A stretch of 62,935 bases of DNA. Origin: Halalkalibacter urbisdiaboli (GTDB taxonomy: Bacteria; Bacillota; Bacilli; Bacillales; Bacillaceae_D). Position numbers and translations under genes: made by a program. The stretch lies in assembly GCF_002156385.1 (NCBI RefSeq), contig NZ_MVJM01000001.1, positions 119,717 through 182,651 on the forward strand. Reading direction: 5' to 3'. Numbering within the stretch: position 1 is the stretch's first letter; each line of letters begins with the position of its first letter. This document shows positions 25,270 through 34,284 of the stretch, one piece after another. The notes beneath the pieces were generated by a model. The model saw only the letters and a list, made by a program, of their open reading frames with translations, did no database searches and was not told where the DNA came from.

Positions 25270-25626
25270 TTAAAGAAGTTTATTAAATGTTTCCTCAATT
25301 CTTTCAGCAGTAAACGGCTTAACGATAAAGTCTTTTGCCCCCGCTTGAATCGCTTCAACAACCATTCCTTGTTGGCCCATAGCTGAACACATTATGACCG
25401 TAGCGTTTGGGTCTACTTTTTTAATTTCTCGTAAAGCCTCGATTCCATCCATCTCTGGCATCGTAATATCCATCGTAACGAGGTCTGGCTTTAATTCCTT
25501 ATACTTTTCAACAGAAACCTGTCCAGTATCCGCTTCCCCGATTACTTCATGACCTAATTTCGAAATTATGTCCTTTAATTGCATACGCATAAATGCAGCA
25601 TCATCTGTTATTAATACTTTTGCCAT
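25270..25626 (-). CDS. cheY: Chemotaxis-type response regulator CheY
   Basis: A single receiver domain of 118 residues with D8/D9 (acid pocket), D53 (phosphorylation site in DLVTMDITMPEMDG), T/S near residue 81 and K103 (IVKPF). The sequence follows the Gram-positive CheY pattern (MAKVLITDDAAFMRMQLKDI). No other chemotaxis or flagellar gene is nearby; the direct neighbour is an HD-GYP protein, 24 bases upstream in the same direction. It may work in motility or serve that neighbour. Confidence 0.9.
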   Translation of the reverse strand: MAKVLITDDAAFMRMQLKDIISKLGHEVIGEADTGQVSVEKYKELKPDLVTMDITMPEMDGIEALREIKKVDPNATVIMCSAMGQQGMVVEAIQAGAKDFIVKPFTAERIEETFNKLL

Positions 25627-25650
25627 TTGTTATCCCACCTTCTATTTAGT

Positions 25651-26637
25651 TTATACAACTTTCTCTTTTAAAATCGATTCGATTACAATCGTCGGTTGCT
25701 TATTTAAATCAACTTCTTTCAAGAGTTTATGTAGCTTAACAATTGGTCGATGCGGATTCGATTCGACTCTAGTTACAATTCCTGTGCCAATGTTTAGCTT
25801 AACATTTGTGCCAGGAGGATAGCTGATAATGCCTTGGCTAAACGCCGCTACAAGAGAATGACTATATTTTGTATCAGAAAACGTCATAATACGTTCAATC
25901 GCTTCATGTGGGACAACTCCTTCAATTGAAACGAAATTATCATAGTCATTTGCAATACTACAAATTTGGGCATATTCAATGATGTCGTTTTCAGAAAGGT
26001 TACGTGGGTAACCTGTTCCATCTAATCTTTCATGGTGCTGATAGGCAATATGTGCAGACATAAGACTGAGCTCTCGGTTAGACCGTATAATATTAAAGCC
26101 TGCTTCTGGATGTTCTTCTTTGACATTGGTTTTTGATTTCCCAATATCATGAAGTAAACAACCAATTCCTAAATCGTTAAGAGCGGAATTCGTAAGCCCG
26201 ATTTTTTTCCCTATTTGTAGGGCAATAAGCGTCACATTTACGGTATGAGCAAAAGGAGTCAAAAGACTGTCTACAGCAGTAGTCGGTATTAACATGATTG
26301 CATCACGCTTCTTGATTTCCTCAATTAACTTTTTTACAGCTACTTGTAGGTCGACAATCGGTAAAGGTTTATTCGTAACGACCGAGTTAAAAGAACGTTC
26401 AACTACTGTAATAATATCCATCCAGGTCGGCATATCAAGCATTTCATCAAGAGAAATTCCTTTTGAGCTTGAATCCTCAACAAAAACATACTTGATACCC
26501 ATTTGTATAAGTTTTTCTAGATATTTCGGATGCAGCTTACTTCCACTCCCAAGAAGAACTCTTCTTTTAGAATCACATACAGGTTTTGCTAGTTGCATAG
26601 AGCTTTCATCATATTCATTTATTTCAATCATTCTCAT
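25651..26637 (-). CDS. HD-GYP domain protein (putative c-di-GMP phosphodiesterase)
   Basis: A 328-residue protein. The N-terminal ~110 residues have no clear family. The HD-GYP domain follows, with an FAHTVNV His, LLHDIGKS (HD pair), the downstream HPEAG and HIAYQHHERLDGTGYP, where the GYP signature is intact. Enzymes of this class hydrolyse cyclic di-GMP to pGpG or GMP. The ATG at 26637 has AAGGTG 7 bases upstream; the GTG at 26646 lies inside that site. Probably co-transcribed with cheY. Confidence 0.9.
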   Translation of the reverse strand: MRMIEINEYDESSMQLAKPVCDSKRRVLLGSGSKLHPKYLEKLIQMGIKYVFVEDSSSKGISLDEMLDMPTWMDIITVVERSFNSVVTNKPLPIVDLQVAVKKLIEEIKKRDAIMLIPTTAVDSLLTPFAHTVNVTLIALQIGKKIGLTNSALNDLGIGCLLHDIGKSKTNVKEEHPEAGFNIIRSNRELSLMSAHIAYQHHERLDGTGYPRNLSENDIIEYAQICSIANDYDNFVSIEGVVPHEAIERIMTFSDTKYSHSLVAAFSQGIISYPPGTNVKLNIGTGIVTRVESNPHRPIVKLHKLLKEVDLNKQPTIVIESILKEKVV

Positions 26638-26823
26638 AGTAATCACCTTCCAAATGGTATGGGTCCTTATATGTTTTCATTTGGCACAGCTGCATTTTAG
26701 ACACATCGTTCTTCCCGCTCGTTCACCAGAGTCTAAGGACTGCTTTCTAATTACCTATTCTACAATAACAACAGCATATTTTCCACCTCGTTTTGTCGAA
26801 TCGTAGTATTTTTTGACTAAAAC

Positions 26824-26861
26824 CGAAAGAGAGATAGTAAAATACTACTATCTCTCTTTCG
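26824..26861 (-). terminator. Terminator of the HAD hydrolase gene
   Basis: CGAAAGAGAGATAGTA (26824-26839) pairs fully with 26846-26861, 16 base pairs around a 6-base loop, flanked by A/T runs. Confidence 0.8.
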
Positions 26862-26889
26862 TTTATCTTTATTTCTCCTACTTTATAGA

Positions 26890-27498
26890 CTAGAATAGGC
26901 TTAAAAGTTCTTCAAACGACTTGATGTTATAATCATAATGTTGAACATCTCCAAATCCATATGATGCATATACAAAAGGAATTCCAGCGTGCTTCGCTCC
27001 TGCAAGGTCGCCTTCTGTATCCCCAACATAAACAGGGCTTGTTAATCCATTTCGTTCAATGACTAGTTTTATATTCTCTCCCTTAGAAAGCCCCGTCCGA
27101 CCTGGGTTTTCGTAGTCTTCGAAGTACATCTTTAATTTATGATAATCGTAAAACGCCTCAATATATCCATCTTGGCAATTACTCACAATAAACAGACGAT
27201 AGTGCGATAAACGTTGAAGGGTTTCCTCAACTTTCGGGTATAAAACCCCACCCCTCATTTTCAAAGCTTCACATTCTGATTGATTACATTCATCTAAAAT
27301 CTGATTTATTTGCTCCTTGTTCAAATGAGGTAGTAGCTTCTCTGCAATTTTTTGAAATGGCAGCCCGGTCAAAGCCTGTAATTCTGATTTTTTTATTGTA
27401 CCTGCCTGGTACTTACCAAGCACATCATTCCAAACATCTACAACTGTGTCCAATGAATCCCACAATGTTCCATCTAAATCAAAGATAATACTGTCCAT
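26890..27498 (-). CDS. HAD family phosphatase (phosphoglycolate phosphatase-like)
   Basis: A 202-residue haloacid dehalogenase-type hydrolase. Motif I is FDLDGTLWDS with both Asp, motif II is the Ser in FIVSNCQDG, and motif III is the Lys in LSKGENIKL, followed by the YVGDTEGDLAGA acidic motif. The cap of about 60 residues after motif I is helical (C1 type). The substrate is not predictable. GGAGCGACG lies ahead of the ATG. Confidence 0.88.
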   Translation of the reverse strand: MDSIIFDLDGTLWDSLDTVVDVWNDVLGKYQAGTIKKSELQALTGLPFQKIAEKLLPHLNKEQINQILDECNQSECEALKMRGGVLYPKVEETLQRLSHYRLFIVSNCQDGYIEAFYDYHKLKMYFEDYENPGRTGLSKGENIKLVIERNGLTSPVYVGDTEGDLAGAKHAGIPFVYASYGFGDVQHYDYNIKSFEELLSLF

Positions 27499-27577
27499 TT
27501 ATCGTCGCTCCTTTTTTACATAGATAATGAAGCTTTTTTAAGCTTAACATACGTTCAAATGAGTGAATAACCAGAAA

Positions 27578-27994
27578 TTATAAAAATAATCCCATTCCAG
27601 GTGCTTCTGCATCTCTTTCGACAAAGCCCAATTTTTTATAAAACGATTGTTTTCCTTTAGCACAAAATAACTGAATCCACTTCACGCCTTCTTGCTGACA
27701 TTTATTCATTAATGTCTTAACAATGATTCGTCCAATCCCTTGATTTTGAAATTCAGGACTTACCATTACATCACAAATAAATGTTTGGTAAGCCCCATCA
27801 GAGATTATTCTTCCAAACCCAATTAATTGTTGCTTATGATAAACCGAAACGTAATACCAGCTATTACTAATTGCTCTGTAGATTTCTTCCTCAGTGAACA
27901 TGTTTTTTGAGTTCCAGCCAGTAGTCTCATATAACTTTACTAAATCCGACTTCATCGGCATGATTTCACAAAGCTTTATGTTTACAATACCCAT
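27578..27994 (-). CDS. GNAT family N-acetyltransferase
   Basis: 138 residues. The acetyl-CoA loop is VSPEFQNQGIGRIIVKTLMN, preceded by the strand GFGRIISDGAYQTFICDVMV. The C-terminus FYKKLGFVERDAEAPGM is typical of small GNATs such as YjcF- or YitH-like enzymes. GGAGGTGGATAATT precedes the ATG. Substrate unknown. Confidence 0.85.
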   Translation of the reverse strand: MGIVNIKLCEIMPMKSDLVKLYETTGWNSKNMFTEEEIYRAISNSWYYVSVYHKQQLIGFGRIISDGAYQTFICDVMVSPEFQNQGIGRIIVKTLMNKCQQEGVKWIQLFCAKGKQSFYKKLGFVERDAEAPGMGLFL

Positions 27995-28128
27995 AATTAT
28001 CCACCTCCTGATAATATTTTATAATTATACATAACCGTGATTATTTATACAATAATTAAATAAAAAAAATCCCTAAAGAAGTAGATTATACCTCTAACTA
28101 GGGAGTTTGCATGTTTACACTATTCATT

Positions 28129-28740
28129 TTACTGTTCCCGATGTGCTAAGTCGCCTTCTAACATAATCCGGTACTCATTGCCCGTTACTTCGACCACCGT
28201 AAGACTTGTATCGTGAATAAATGGAGGATCCCAAAGCTTTGCAACAGGAACATTTTTGAAATATGCCATCAATGTTTTAATGACAACAGCATGTGTGACA
28301 ATTAATATATTTCCAGATATGTTTTTTTCCTTAATTGTATGTAGCACATCGACTAATTTTGTCTGTAACTCACCAAAGCTTTCGCAGTCTTTTGATGTGT
28401 AAAGATGTGGAGTATTCCAAAATGAGTAGTAGTCAGATGGGTAGTTCTCTTCAAGCTCCGATTGAGTTCGTCCTTCCCAGCTCCCTAGATATATTTCTTT
28501 AAGTTTGTCTTCATAAATAATCGGAATATCCTTATCACCACAAATCAATTTCGCTGTGTCACTAGCCCTCTTACTAGGACTCGAATAAATCGCGTTTAAG
28601 TTGATACTTTTCAACCGTTCCCCTAAGCTTATTGCATTGGCAATCCCCTTATCAGTTAAATCAGAATCACTCCAGCCTTGTAACCGTTTTTGCTTATTCC
28701 ACTCCGTCTCACCGTGTCTCGTAATATATAAGGTTAGCAT
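28129..28740 (-). CDS. Histidine phosphatase family protein
   Basis: A 203-residue phosphoglycerate mutase-like phosphatase. TRHGETEWN carries the phospho-accepting His. SSPSKRASDTA carries the second Arg. The EIYLGSWEGRTQSE acid segment and VTHAVVIK, with the second catalytic His, follow. Length and motif order fit cofactor-independent broad phosphatases such as PhoE/YhfR rather than the glycolytic enzyme. Confidence 0.88.
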   Translation of the reverse strand: MLTLYITRHGETEWNKQKRLQGWSDSDLTDKGIANAISLGERLKSINLNAIYSSPSKRASDTAKLICGDKDIPIIYEDKLKEIYLGSWEGRTQSELEENYPSDYYSFWNTPHLYTSKDCESFGELQTKLVDVLHTIKEKNISGNILIVTHAVVIKTLMAYFKNVPVAKLWDPPFIHDTSLTVVEVTGNEYRIMLEGDLAHREQ

Positions 28741-28783
28741 CTAATAGACCTCCTAATTGCATTTTTCCCTTGTTCTTAACCAC

Positions 28784-28936
28784 TTAGTTGAACAGAGCAG
28801 ATAACGAAAGAATTAAAATTAAGAATAATAGAAACAGACCAAATATTATCACATCTCTAAGAAACTGTGGATCCGAAGAGGTCTGCTCCCCCTTCACCTG
28901 CTTATTCAGCTTTTTTAAAAAAGACGTAATGTTCAT
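28784..28936 (-). CDS. Small membrane protein (50 aa)
   Basis: The ATG at 28936 has AGGTGGTGG 4-8 bases upstream. A basic N-terminal half (MNITSFLKKLNKQVKGEQTS) is followed by a single hydrophobic helix (DVIIFGLFLLFLILILSLSA). No family recognised. It lies 44 bases upstream of the phosphatase gene in the same direction. Confidence 0.6.
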   Translation of the reverse strand: MNITSFLKKLNKQVKGEQTSSDPQFLRDVIIFGLFLLFLILILSLSALFN

Positions 28937-29067
28937 CTATCCACCACCTCTATCCAAATATATGTTACCATTTTTTTGAATATATTCAATTACTTCCTTT
29001 GACTTCCGCAGATAGAACAATCATGTATAACAAAAAAGCAGGAAGCCTACTGAATAAAAATAGACTC

Positions 29068-29619
29068 CTACCTTTTTGCTTTATTCCATTCATTTTTGAG
29101 CATGCCGTAAATAACCATATCAACATAGTGGTCGTAAAGCCATTGGGCGCTGCGAATTGTTCCCTCATGTTTAAAGCCCAAACGTTCAGGAATACTCCTA
29201 CTTTTTCTATTCGCTTCAGCAGCTCTTATTTCTACCTTATTTAACATTAAATTATTAAAACCGTAATCGGTTAAAGCCTGTACGACCGTCGTCATAATGC
29301 CTTTACCTTGAAAATCATTTCCAAGCCAATAGCCAATATGTCCTGTTTTATTTCCCCAATTAAGTTGATTGAAGCCCGCTACACCTACATATTGGTTCTT
29401 ATAAATGATAACTGTTTGCAAGCTATCATTTTTCGCAAAGCCAGTTAAACAACTCTTAATATAAGTGGTTGTATCATCGAGATGATTACTTTGATCAATC
29501 CATGGCAGCCATTCCCGTAAATGGTCTCTGTTCTGAATTGTTAAATTAAATATTTGTTCAGCATCATCAATTCCGATTAGCTTTAAAGCCAAGTCCTCAT
29601 TAATCGTATGTACAAACAT
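29068..29619 (-). CDS. GNAT acetyltransferase, RimJ/RimL type
   Basis: A 183-residue enzyme of the ribosomal-protein N-acetyltransferase group. Features are HLREWLPWIDQS near the N-terminus, GYWLGNDFQGKGIMTTVVQA as the acetyl-CoA loop, LNKVEIRAAEANRKSRSIPE, and RLGFKHEGTIRSAQW with DHYVDMVIYGML. This order is typical of YdaF/RimL proteins. Confidence 0.9.
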   Translation of the reverse strand: MFVHTINEDLALKLIGIDDAEQIFNLTIQNRDHLREWLPWIDQSNHLDDTTTYIKSCLTGFAKNDSLQTVIIYKNQYVGVAGFNQLNWGNKTGHIGYWLGNDFQGKGIMTTVVQALTDYGFNNLMLNKVEIRAAEANRKSRSIPERLGFKHEGTIRSAQWLYDHYVDMVIYGMLKNEWNKAKR

Positions 29620-29677
29620 TGAAATTCCTCTTTTCCTTTGATAGAGGTTGATTAAGCAACCTTTAATATGTCATGAC

Positions 29678-30193
29678 TTATTGCTGTCTCATCCACTCAA
29701 GTGCTCTCGTTTCGATGTCTATTGCTAGTGCTTCTTTGCCTTTAATGTACGATGTAATATCGTTTGGAAAACATTCAGCCAACTTTCTTTTTAACTCCCC
29801 ATATGCCTTTGCTTCCTGTGGGTGTTCACGTAAATAATTTCGAAATGCTAAATGACGCTCAATATGAGGATTTCCGTTTTCATAAACATGAACATGATGG
29901 GTTCTAATATCTCCCCCCTTCTGAAAGTACCTACGACCGGGAATTCCATTTTCCCCCTTGCATATATACCCTAATTTAGTCATGGCTCCGTTATAAAGAT
30001 CTACGTGTTTAATATTTCTAACGACAGGCATCATGTCAATGATCGGTTTGGCATGTAATCTATTTATGGAGGTACTACCAATATGGTAGATTTCAATTAA
30101 TTCATTACCGAAAATTTTCTTTATCTTTTTAGCTTCTTCTCTAAATAAAGATGGCCATTGTTGATTATAAGGTGTGAACACCAACTTTCTCAT
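29678..30193 (-). CDS. GrpB family protein
   Basis: A 171-residue protein of the GrpB/UPF0157 family, a nucleotidyltransferase-like fold of unclear activity. Marks are FTPYNQQWPSLF at the start, the YHIGSTSINRLHAKPIIDMM motif, and HVHVYENGNPHIERHLAFRN with YLREHP. The ATG at 30193 has TTAGGTGG upstream. It lies between two acetyltransferase genes. Confidence 0.9.
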   Translation of the reverse strand: MRKLVFTPYNQQWPSLFREEAKKIKKIFGNELIEIYHIGSTSINRLHAKPIIDMMPVVRNIKHVDLYNGAMTKLGYICKGENGIPGRRYFQKGGDIRTHHVHVYENGNPHIERHLAFRNYLREHPQEAKAYGELKRKLAECFPNDITSYIKGKEALAIDIETRALEWMRQQ

Positions 30194-30224
30194 TTTACAA
30201 CCACCTAACATCTATTATTCTCTC

Positions 30225-30665
30225 TTATAAGTCCTTATTTATAACGTTCATCTCAAAGTGGTGACAAGTAATAGCTAATCCAGTCTTTAAGTAAAACCTG
30301 TGAGCTTCATGTCGATTTACTCCAGAATCTAAATGAAATTGCTCACACTCATGCTTATCCGCTTCCAGATAAAGCCAATCCCATAATAGCTGAGCATACC
30401 CTATTCGCCGACTAGCTTTGTCTGTAATTAAATCATCCACATACAAATATTTTCCCCATGCTAACGATTCAGATAATCGATATCCTGCTACAGCCTTAAC
30501 CTGGGCCTCCTCTATAACTGCAACTAACGTATACTCGTATGTATCCATTAAACGCTTTATCGTTTTTACATAACCATCCTTTGTTAAATGAGGTCGCAAT
30601 TGATTCACAGTTGCAAAGGTTGATAGGATTTCTGATTCTGTTTTGATTCTTTCCACTCTAGCCAT
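30225..30665 (-). CDS. GNAT family N-acetyltransferase
   Basis: 146 residues. The strand AVAGYRLSESLAWGKYLYVD and the loop DKASRRIGYAQLLWDWLY form the cofactor site, although the usual GxG is reduced to RRIGYA. The CEQFHLDSGVNRHEAHRFYLKTGL tail is a common signature of this subfamily. Probably a second member of a local acetyltransferase cluster. Confidence 0.85.
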   Translation of the reverse strand: MARVERIKTESEILSTFATVNQLRPHLTKDGYVKTIKRLMDTYEYTLVAVIEEAQVKAVAGYRLSESLAWGKYLYVDDLITDKASRRIGYAQLLWDWLYLEADKHECEQFHLDSGVNRHEAHRFYLKTGLAITCHHFEMNVINKDL

Positions 30666-30840
30666 CTAGCTTCCACTCCTCACCGAAATGTTAATACATT
30701 ACAATATAAACTAAAATATCCAAATTGTTAATATAATTTAAAAAAATCTGTATTTTAACCCAAATTTCTCTTTGAATACGTGCTAAAATGGAAAAAGATA
30801 ACACTAATTCTTTAATTTGATTATTGTAGGAGGAGTGTTT

Positions 30841-31212
30841 ATGAACATACTTATACTTGTCTCAAGAATCATATTAGGATTTATTTTCTTTGTTGCTGGA
30901 GTAAATGGATTTTTTGTTTTAGCTGGTCTAGAACCTTTCTTCTCAACAAGTGAACAGGCCATGGCGTTATTTGAATATCAATTTCTTTTAGTTTTTGTGA
31001 AAGCTTTCGAGGTCATTTTTGGGGTTTTATTATTGATGAACCGCTACGTATCTTTAGCACTAGCCATGCTGTTACCGATAACTGCTAATATTTTTTTACT
31101 TCATCTCCTCGTTGACCATTCATTACTCCCTTTAGCACTTCTTCTCATTGCCTGTCATGGCTATCTTATTTATATGTACCGAAATAATTTCAGTGGGCTT
31201 TTAAAAAAATAA
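30841..31212 (+). CDS. DoxX-like membrane protein
   Basis: 123 residues with four hydrophobic helices (ILVSRIILGFIFFVAGVNGF, then QFLLVFVKAFEVIFGVLLLM and two further). RIILG(F)IFF..GVNGF and KAFEVIFGVLLL are DoxX-like. The ATG at 30841 follows AGGAGG at 6-8 bases. Function unknown. Confidence 0.78.
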   Translation: MNILILVSRIILGFIFFVAGVNGFFVLAGLEPFFSTSEQAMALFEYQFLLVFVKAFEVIFGVLLLMNRYVSLALAMLLPITANIFLLHLLVDHSLLPLALLLIACHGYLIYMYRNNFSGLLKK

Positions 31213-31233
31213 ATCAGTATTTCATCAAAAAAA

Positions 31234-31271
31234 AGGGGATCCCCAAAAGCTCAGCCTATTGGGGATCCCCT
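31234..31271. terminator. Convergent terminator
   Basis: AGGGGATCCCC (31234-31244) pairs with GGGGATCCCCT (31261-31271). Each arm is also self-complementary. Confidence 0.8.
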
Positions 31272-31282
31272 ATAAAGTATAC

Positions 31283-32020
31283 TTAGTTTTCATCTGCAAA
31301 GTTCGCCATTGCTTCACACATAAACGCTGCTAAACCGTCACCGTATTGATCAATATTTTTAGTAAACCTTTCGTCGTCGACATATAGCTTCCCTAAACCT
31401 TTAAATGCATCCAGAGAATAGTTCCCAAAGTGACGGTTTAACAATTTAAACCATTCTTTTATCGTTGCTTGCGCTTTTGGTGAATATGGCGATCCATTTC
31501 GAATACTTGCTAGCTTCGTATAAATTGCTTCACATTGTTGAGTGAGCGTGTTTTGTTCATTCTCTGTTAAACTTGCTAGTCTTGCATTTGTATCATTAAC
31601 CGGTTTATCCCCCCATCGCTCGCGTGCCTCTTGTTCATAAGGGTTAACACTAAAATCGAAGCCGGCAAATTTCTCCTGATTTGTCATCTCGATTTCTCCT
31701 TTCATATGCTGAAGCGTTTTATCAATAGTATGAATTAATGTCTCCAGCTTTCTTTGTTTTTCAATTAAAGTCGTTCGGTGCTGCACTAATGCTGCTTGTC
31801 GGTCAAAACTCGGTTTGCTAATGATGTCTCTAATTTCTTTTAGTGGGAAACCGAGCTCCCTAAAAAATAATATTTGTTGCAGCATTTCAACGTTCTCTGT
31901 TGAGTACAGCCGGTACCCTGCCTCCGTCGTCCCATCTGGTGATAATAATCCTATTTCGTCGTAATAGTGGAGCGTGCGTACACTAATCCCAACTAAGTCA
32001 GCAAGCTCTCTCACTTTCAT
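31283..32020 (-). CDS. MerR family regulator with TipA-type ligand domain
   Basis: 245 residues. The N-terminal MerR helix-turn-helix (MKVRELADLVGISVRTLHYY DEIGLL) is followed by a coiled-coil and a C-terminal TipAS-like antibiotic-recognition domain (ERWGDKPVNDT...LNRHFGNYSLDAF...FMCEAMANF). TipAS proteins bind thiopeptide antibiotics, and the MerR part then activates drug-resistance promoters. GGAGGCAAG lies before the ATG. Confidence 0.9.
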   Translation of the reverse strand: MKVRELADLVGISVRTLHYYDEIGLLSPDGTTEAGYRLYSTENVEMLQQILFFRELGFPLKEIRDIISKPSFDRQAALVQHRTTLIEKQRKLETLIHTIDKTLQHMKGEIEMTNQEKFAGFDFSVNPYEQEARERWGDKPVNDTNARLASLTENEQNTLTQQCEAIYTKLASIRNGSPYSPKAQATIKEWFKLLNRHFGNYSLDAFKGLGKLYVDDERFTKNIDQYGDGLAAFMCEAMANFADEN

Positions 32021-32146
32021 CACTCTTGCCTCCCTTCACTACTCACTTTAGCGCATCACGTAACGTAAGAGTCAATCAAAGAATGAGTGTTTTATTCTAT
32101 CCATCCACACAAACAAACGACCTTCTTAAAGCAAGGTCGTTTAACT

Positions 32147-33619
32147 TTATGAGATATTATTAACATACTGTTTTTGTTGTTTCATTATTTCTAAATGATC
32201 TCCATCAATCGGAAGTGAAACCGTTACCCTTGTCCCATTGTTTGGTTGACTTGTGATTTTAAATGTACCATTATGGTTTTGGATGATTTTCTTAGTCACC
32301 ATTAAGCCTAATCCCGTCCCTTCTTTTTTGGTTGTATAGAAAGGGTTTCCTAGTAGAGGAAGGTTTTCTTGTGGAATTCCTTCTCCTTCATCAATAATCG
32401 AGACAACGAACCGCCCCCCGTTTTTTTCTAATTTGACGTATATTTTTCCTCCGTTTGACATCGCTTCAATTGAATTCTTAATTAAGTTTACTAAGACTTG
32501 TTTAATTTGGTTTCCTTCACATATCAAATCAAATGAATGTCCTTCTAATACTGTTACAATTTCAATATCTTTAATGATTGCCTGTGTCCTTAAAAGAGTG
32601 ACGACCTCATTTATAATTTGCGACAAGTCTTTTTTTTCAAAATTCACTAAGTGTGGTTTAGCAAGTACCATAAACTCGTCGACAATAAGATTAATTCTGT
32701 CCAATTCATCCATCATAATCTTTAAATATTTTTTTTGGCTTTTTTCTTGTGAATGTTGATAAATCATTTTCGTAAATCCCTTTAGTGTTGTTAATGGATT
32801 TCGAATTTCATGGGCAACTCCTGAGGCAAGCTCACCTACTAGAGAAAGCTTTTCTGTTTCGATTAACATCTCTTCTCGTTCTTTCAACTCTTTCATTTGA
32901 CCTACAAGTTTTTTATCTAAATATGCACCGGATAAAAACATGATAAATAATACGAGAAAGGCTGGTACGCTAATATAAGAACTAAGTGTGTCTGATAGTA
33001 CATGATAAGGTTGGCTTAAAATTTGAAATGGTTTAAGCTCAAAATCGGTGCCCCACATCCCACTGTAATGCATCCCTGCAATTCCGAGTCCCATTAAAAT
33101 ACTGCTAGCGATCCGCCATCCGAAGTTTAATGAGTCACTGTAATAAAAGAGTAGACGTAATGAACCGTATGATGAGATAAGCGCGACAAGGATAGATAAA
33201 ATAACAATTGATGGTTGGTAATGAATCGTATAATTTACATTCATTGCACTAATCCCAAGATAGTGCATGAGCGTAATCCCACCACCCATAAAAAGGCTCG
33301 CTAAAAACAGTCTTGGATTTGTCATTTTCATTATAAAAAAAGCAATTCCTGTTCCAATAATCGATAATAGCATTGATACAATTACAATTCTTATATCATA
33401 GACGATAGGCATTTCCATCGCTAGCATTCCGACAAAATGCATCATCCATATTCCGATCCCCATACTACAAGCACAGCCTAGTAGCCATAATTTATACATT
33501 GCATTTTTGAATATTAGCATTTTCCAACGGAGATCTAGAGCAATGTATGAAAAAAGAACTCCGAGCAGCACTGAAAAAACAAGCCAATAGACATTGTAAT
33601 GATGTAAATGTTGTTCCAC
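32147..33619 (-). CDS. Sensor histidine kinase with MHYT membrane domain
   Basis: A 490-residue kinase. The N-terminal MHYT domain has several helices with the repeated His motifs WMMHFVGMLAM, TLMHYLGISAM and GMHYSGMWG, which are thought to bind copper and sense gases. The HisKA domain has GVAHEIRNPLTTLKG (phospho-His), and the HATPase domain has NLIKNSIEAM, DEGEGIP and GTGLGLM. The GTG at 33619 has GGAGAGG upstream and begins MEQHLHHYNVYW; the ATG at 33652 does not. No cognate response regulator is adjacent, as in sporulation-type orphan kinases. Confidence 0.9.
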   Translation of the reverse strand: MEQHLHHYNVYWLVFSVLLGVLFSYIALDLRWKMLIFKNAMYKLWLLGCACSMGIGIWMMHFVGMLAMEMPIVYDIRIVIVSMLLSIIGTGIAFFIMKMTNPRLFLASLFMGGGITLMHYLGISAMNVNYTIHYQPSIVILSILVALISSYGSLRLLFYYSDSLNFGWRIASSILMGLGIAGMHYSGMWGTDFELKPFQILSQPYHVLSDTLSSYISVPAFLVLFIMFLSGAYLDKKLVGQMKELKEREEMLIETEKLSLVGELASGVAHEIRNPLTTLKGFTKMIYQHSQEKSQKKYLKIMMDELDRINLIVDEFMVLAKPHLVNFEKKDLSQIINEVVTLLRTQAIIKDIEIVTVLEGHSFDLICEGNQIKQVLVNLIKNSIEAMSNGGKIYVKLEKNGGRFVVSIIDEGEGIPQENLPLLGNPFYTTKKEGTGLGLMVTKKIIQNHNGTFKITSQPNNGTRVTVSLPIDGDHLEIMKQQKQYVNNIS

Positions 33620-33836
33620 TTTACCCTCTCCATTCTCAAAATGTATTAACATGTATTTCCATAATGAATGAACCTTAAACCCTTCAAGTAAATGTTAGAC
33701 AGTTCAAAATTAGAAAGTTGTAAGATTCTCAAAATGAGATGGTAATGTCGTGGAGATACTATAATTTATAAAAGAAAGGTTATAGAATTATACATTATCA
33801 GCTTTACGTAGTATTGTTCAAAGGAGGTGTTGTTTT

Positions 33837-34019
33837 TTGAACCGTGATTTCACCTTACAGCAAGTAGCAGAAGGCATTTCCAAATCTATCTTAAATGCCT
33901 CTGATAAAGAGCTAGAAGGATTCCAACAAATTATTGACGAAACGATTAAATTAAGAGAGGCTCATAGAAACCTATATAAAATGGTTCAAACCTATTCAAA
34001 TAATACCGTTCAACGTTAG
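33837..34019 (+). CDS. Small helical hypothetical protein
   Basis: 60 residues, mostly helical (FTLQQVAEGISKSILNASD KELEGFQQIID...). The start is TTG at 33837 with AAGGAGG 9 bases upstream. A perfect terminator follows. It is divergent from the MHYT kinase. Family unknown. Confidence 0.6.
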   Translation: MNRDFTLQQVAEGISKSILNASDKELEGFQQIIDETIKLREAHRNLYKMVQTYSNNTVQR

Positions 34020-34034
34020 TTAATAAAAAATGTA

Positions 34035-34066
34035 ATGAGCCATTGCAGTGGACTGCAATGGCTCAT
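34035..34066 (+). terminator. Terminator
   Basis: ATGAGCCATTGCAG (34035-34048) pairs perfectly with 34053-34066 over a 4-base loop. No gene is seen in the 218 bases to the next CDS. Confidence 0.85.
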
Positions 34067-34284
34067 TTCGGTTTTCAGCCATGCATCCATTTAAATCCAT
34101 CCTCTCTATAAAAACACTTAATTCGAATAAACAGCCGGTTTTGAATTCTTTCCACCTTTCCTTTCCCCCTCGTGAACAATTAGCTTCCTCCTAAAACAAT
34201 AAATCATTTTAAAGATGGTATATTTTTCTTTTTACTACAAAAGATACGTTACATACCAATTTTTCAATTCATAGGAGGATTATT

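Noticed and set aside
28788-28979. A 63-codon open frame on the plus strand
   Set aside because: It is the antisense of a better-supported 50-aa membrane protein gene with a ribosome site (28784-28936).
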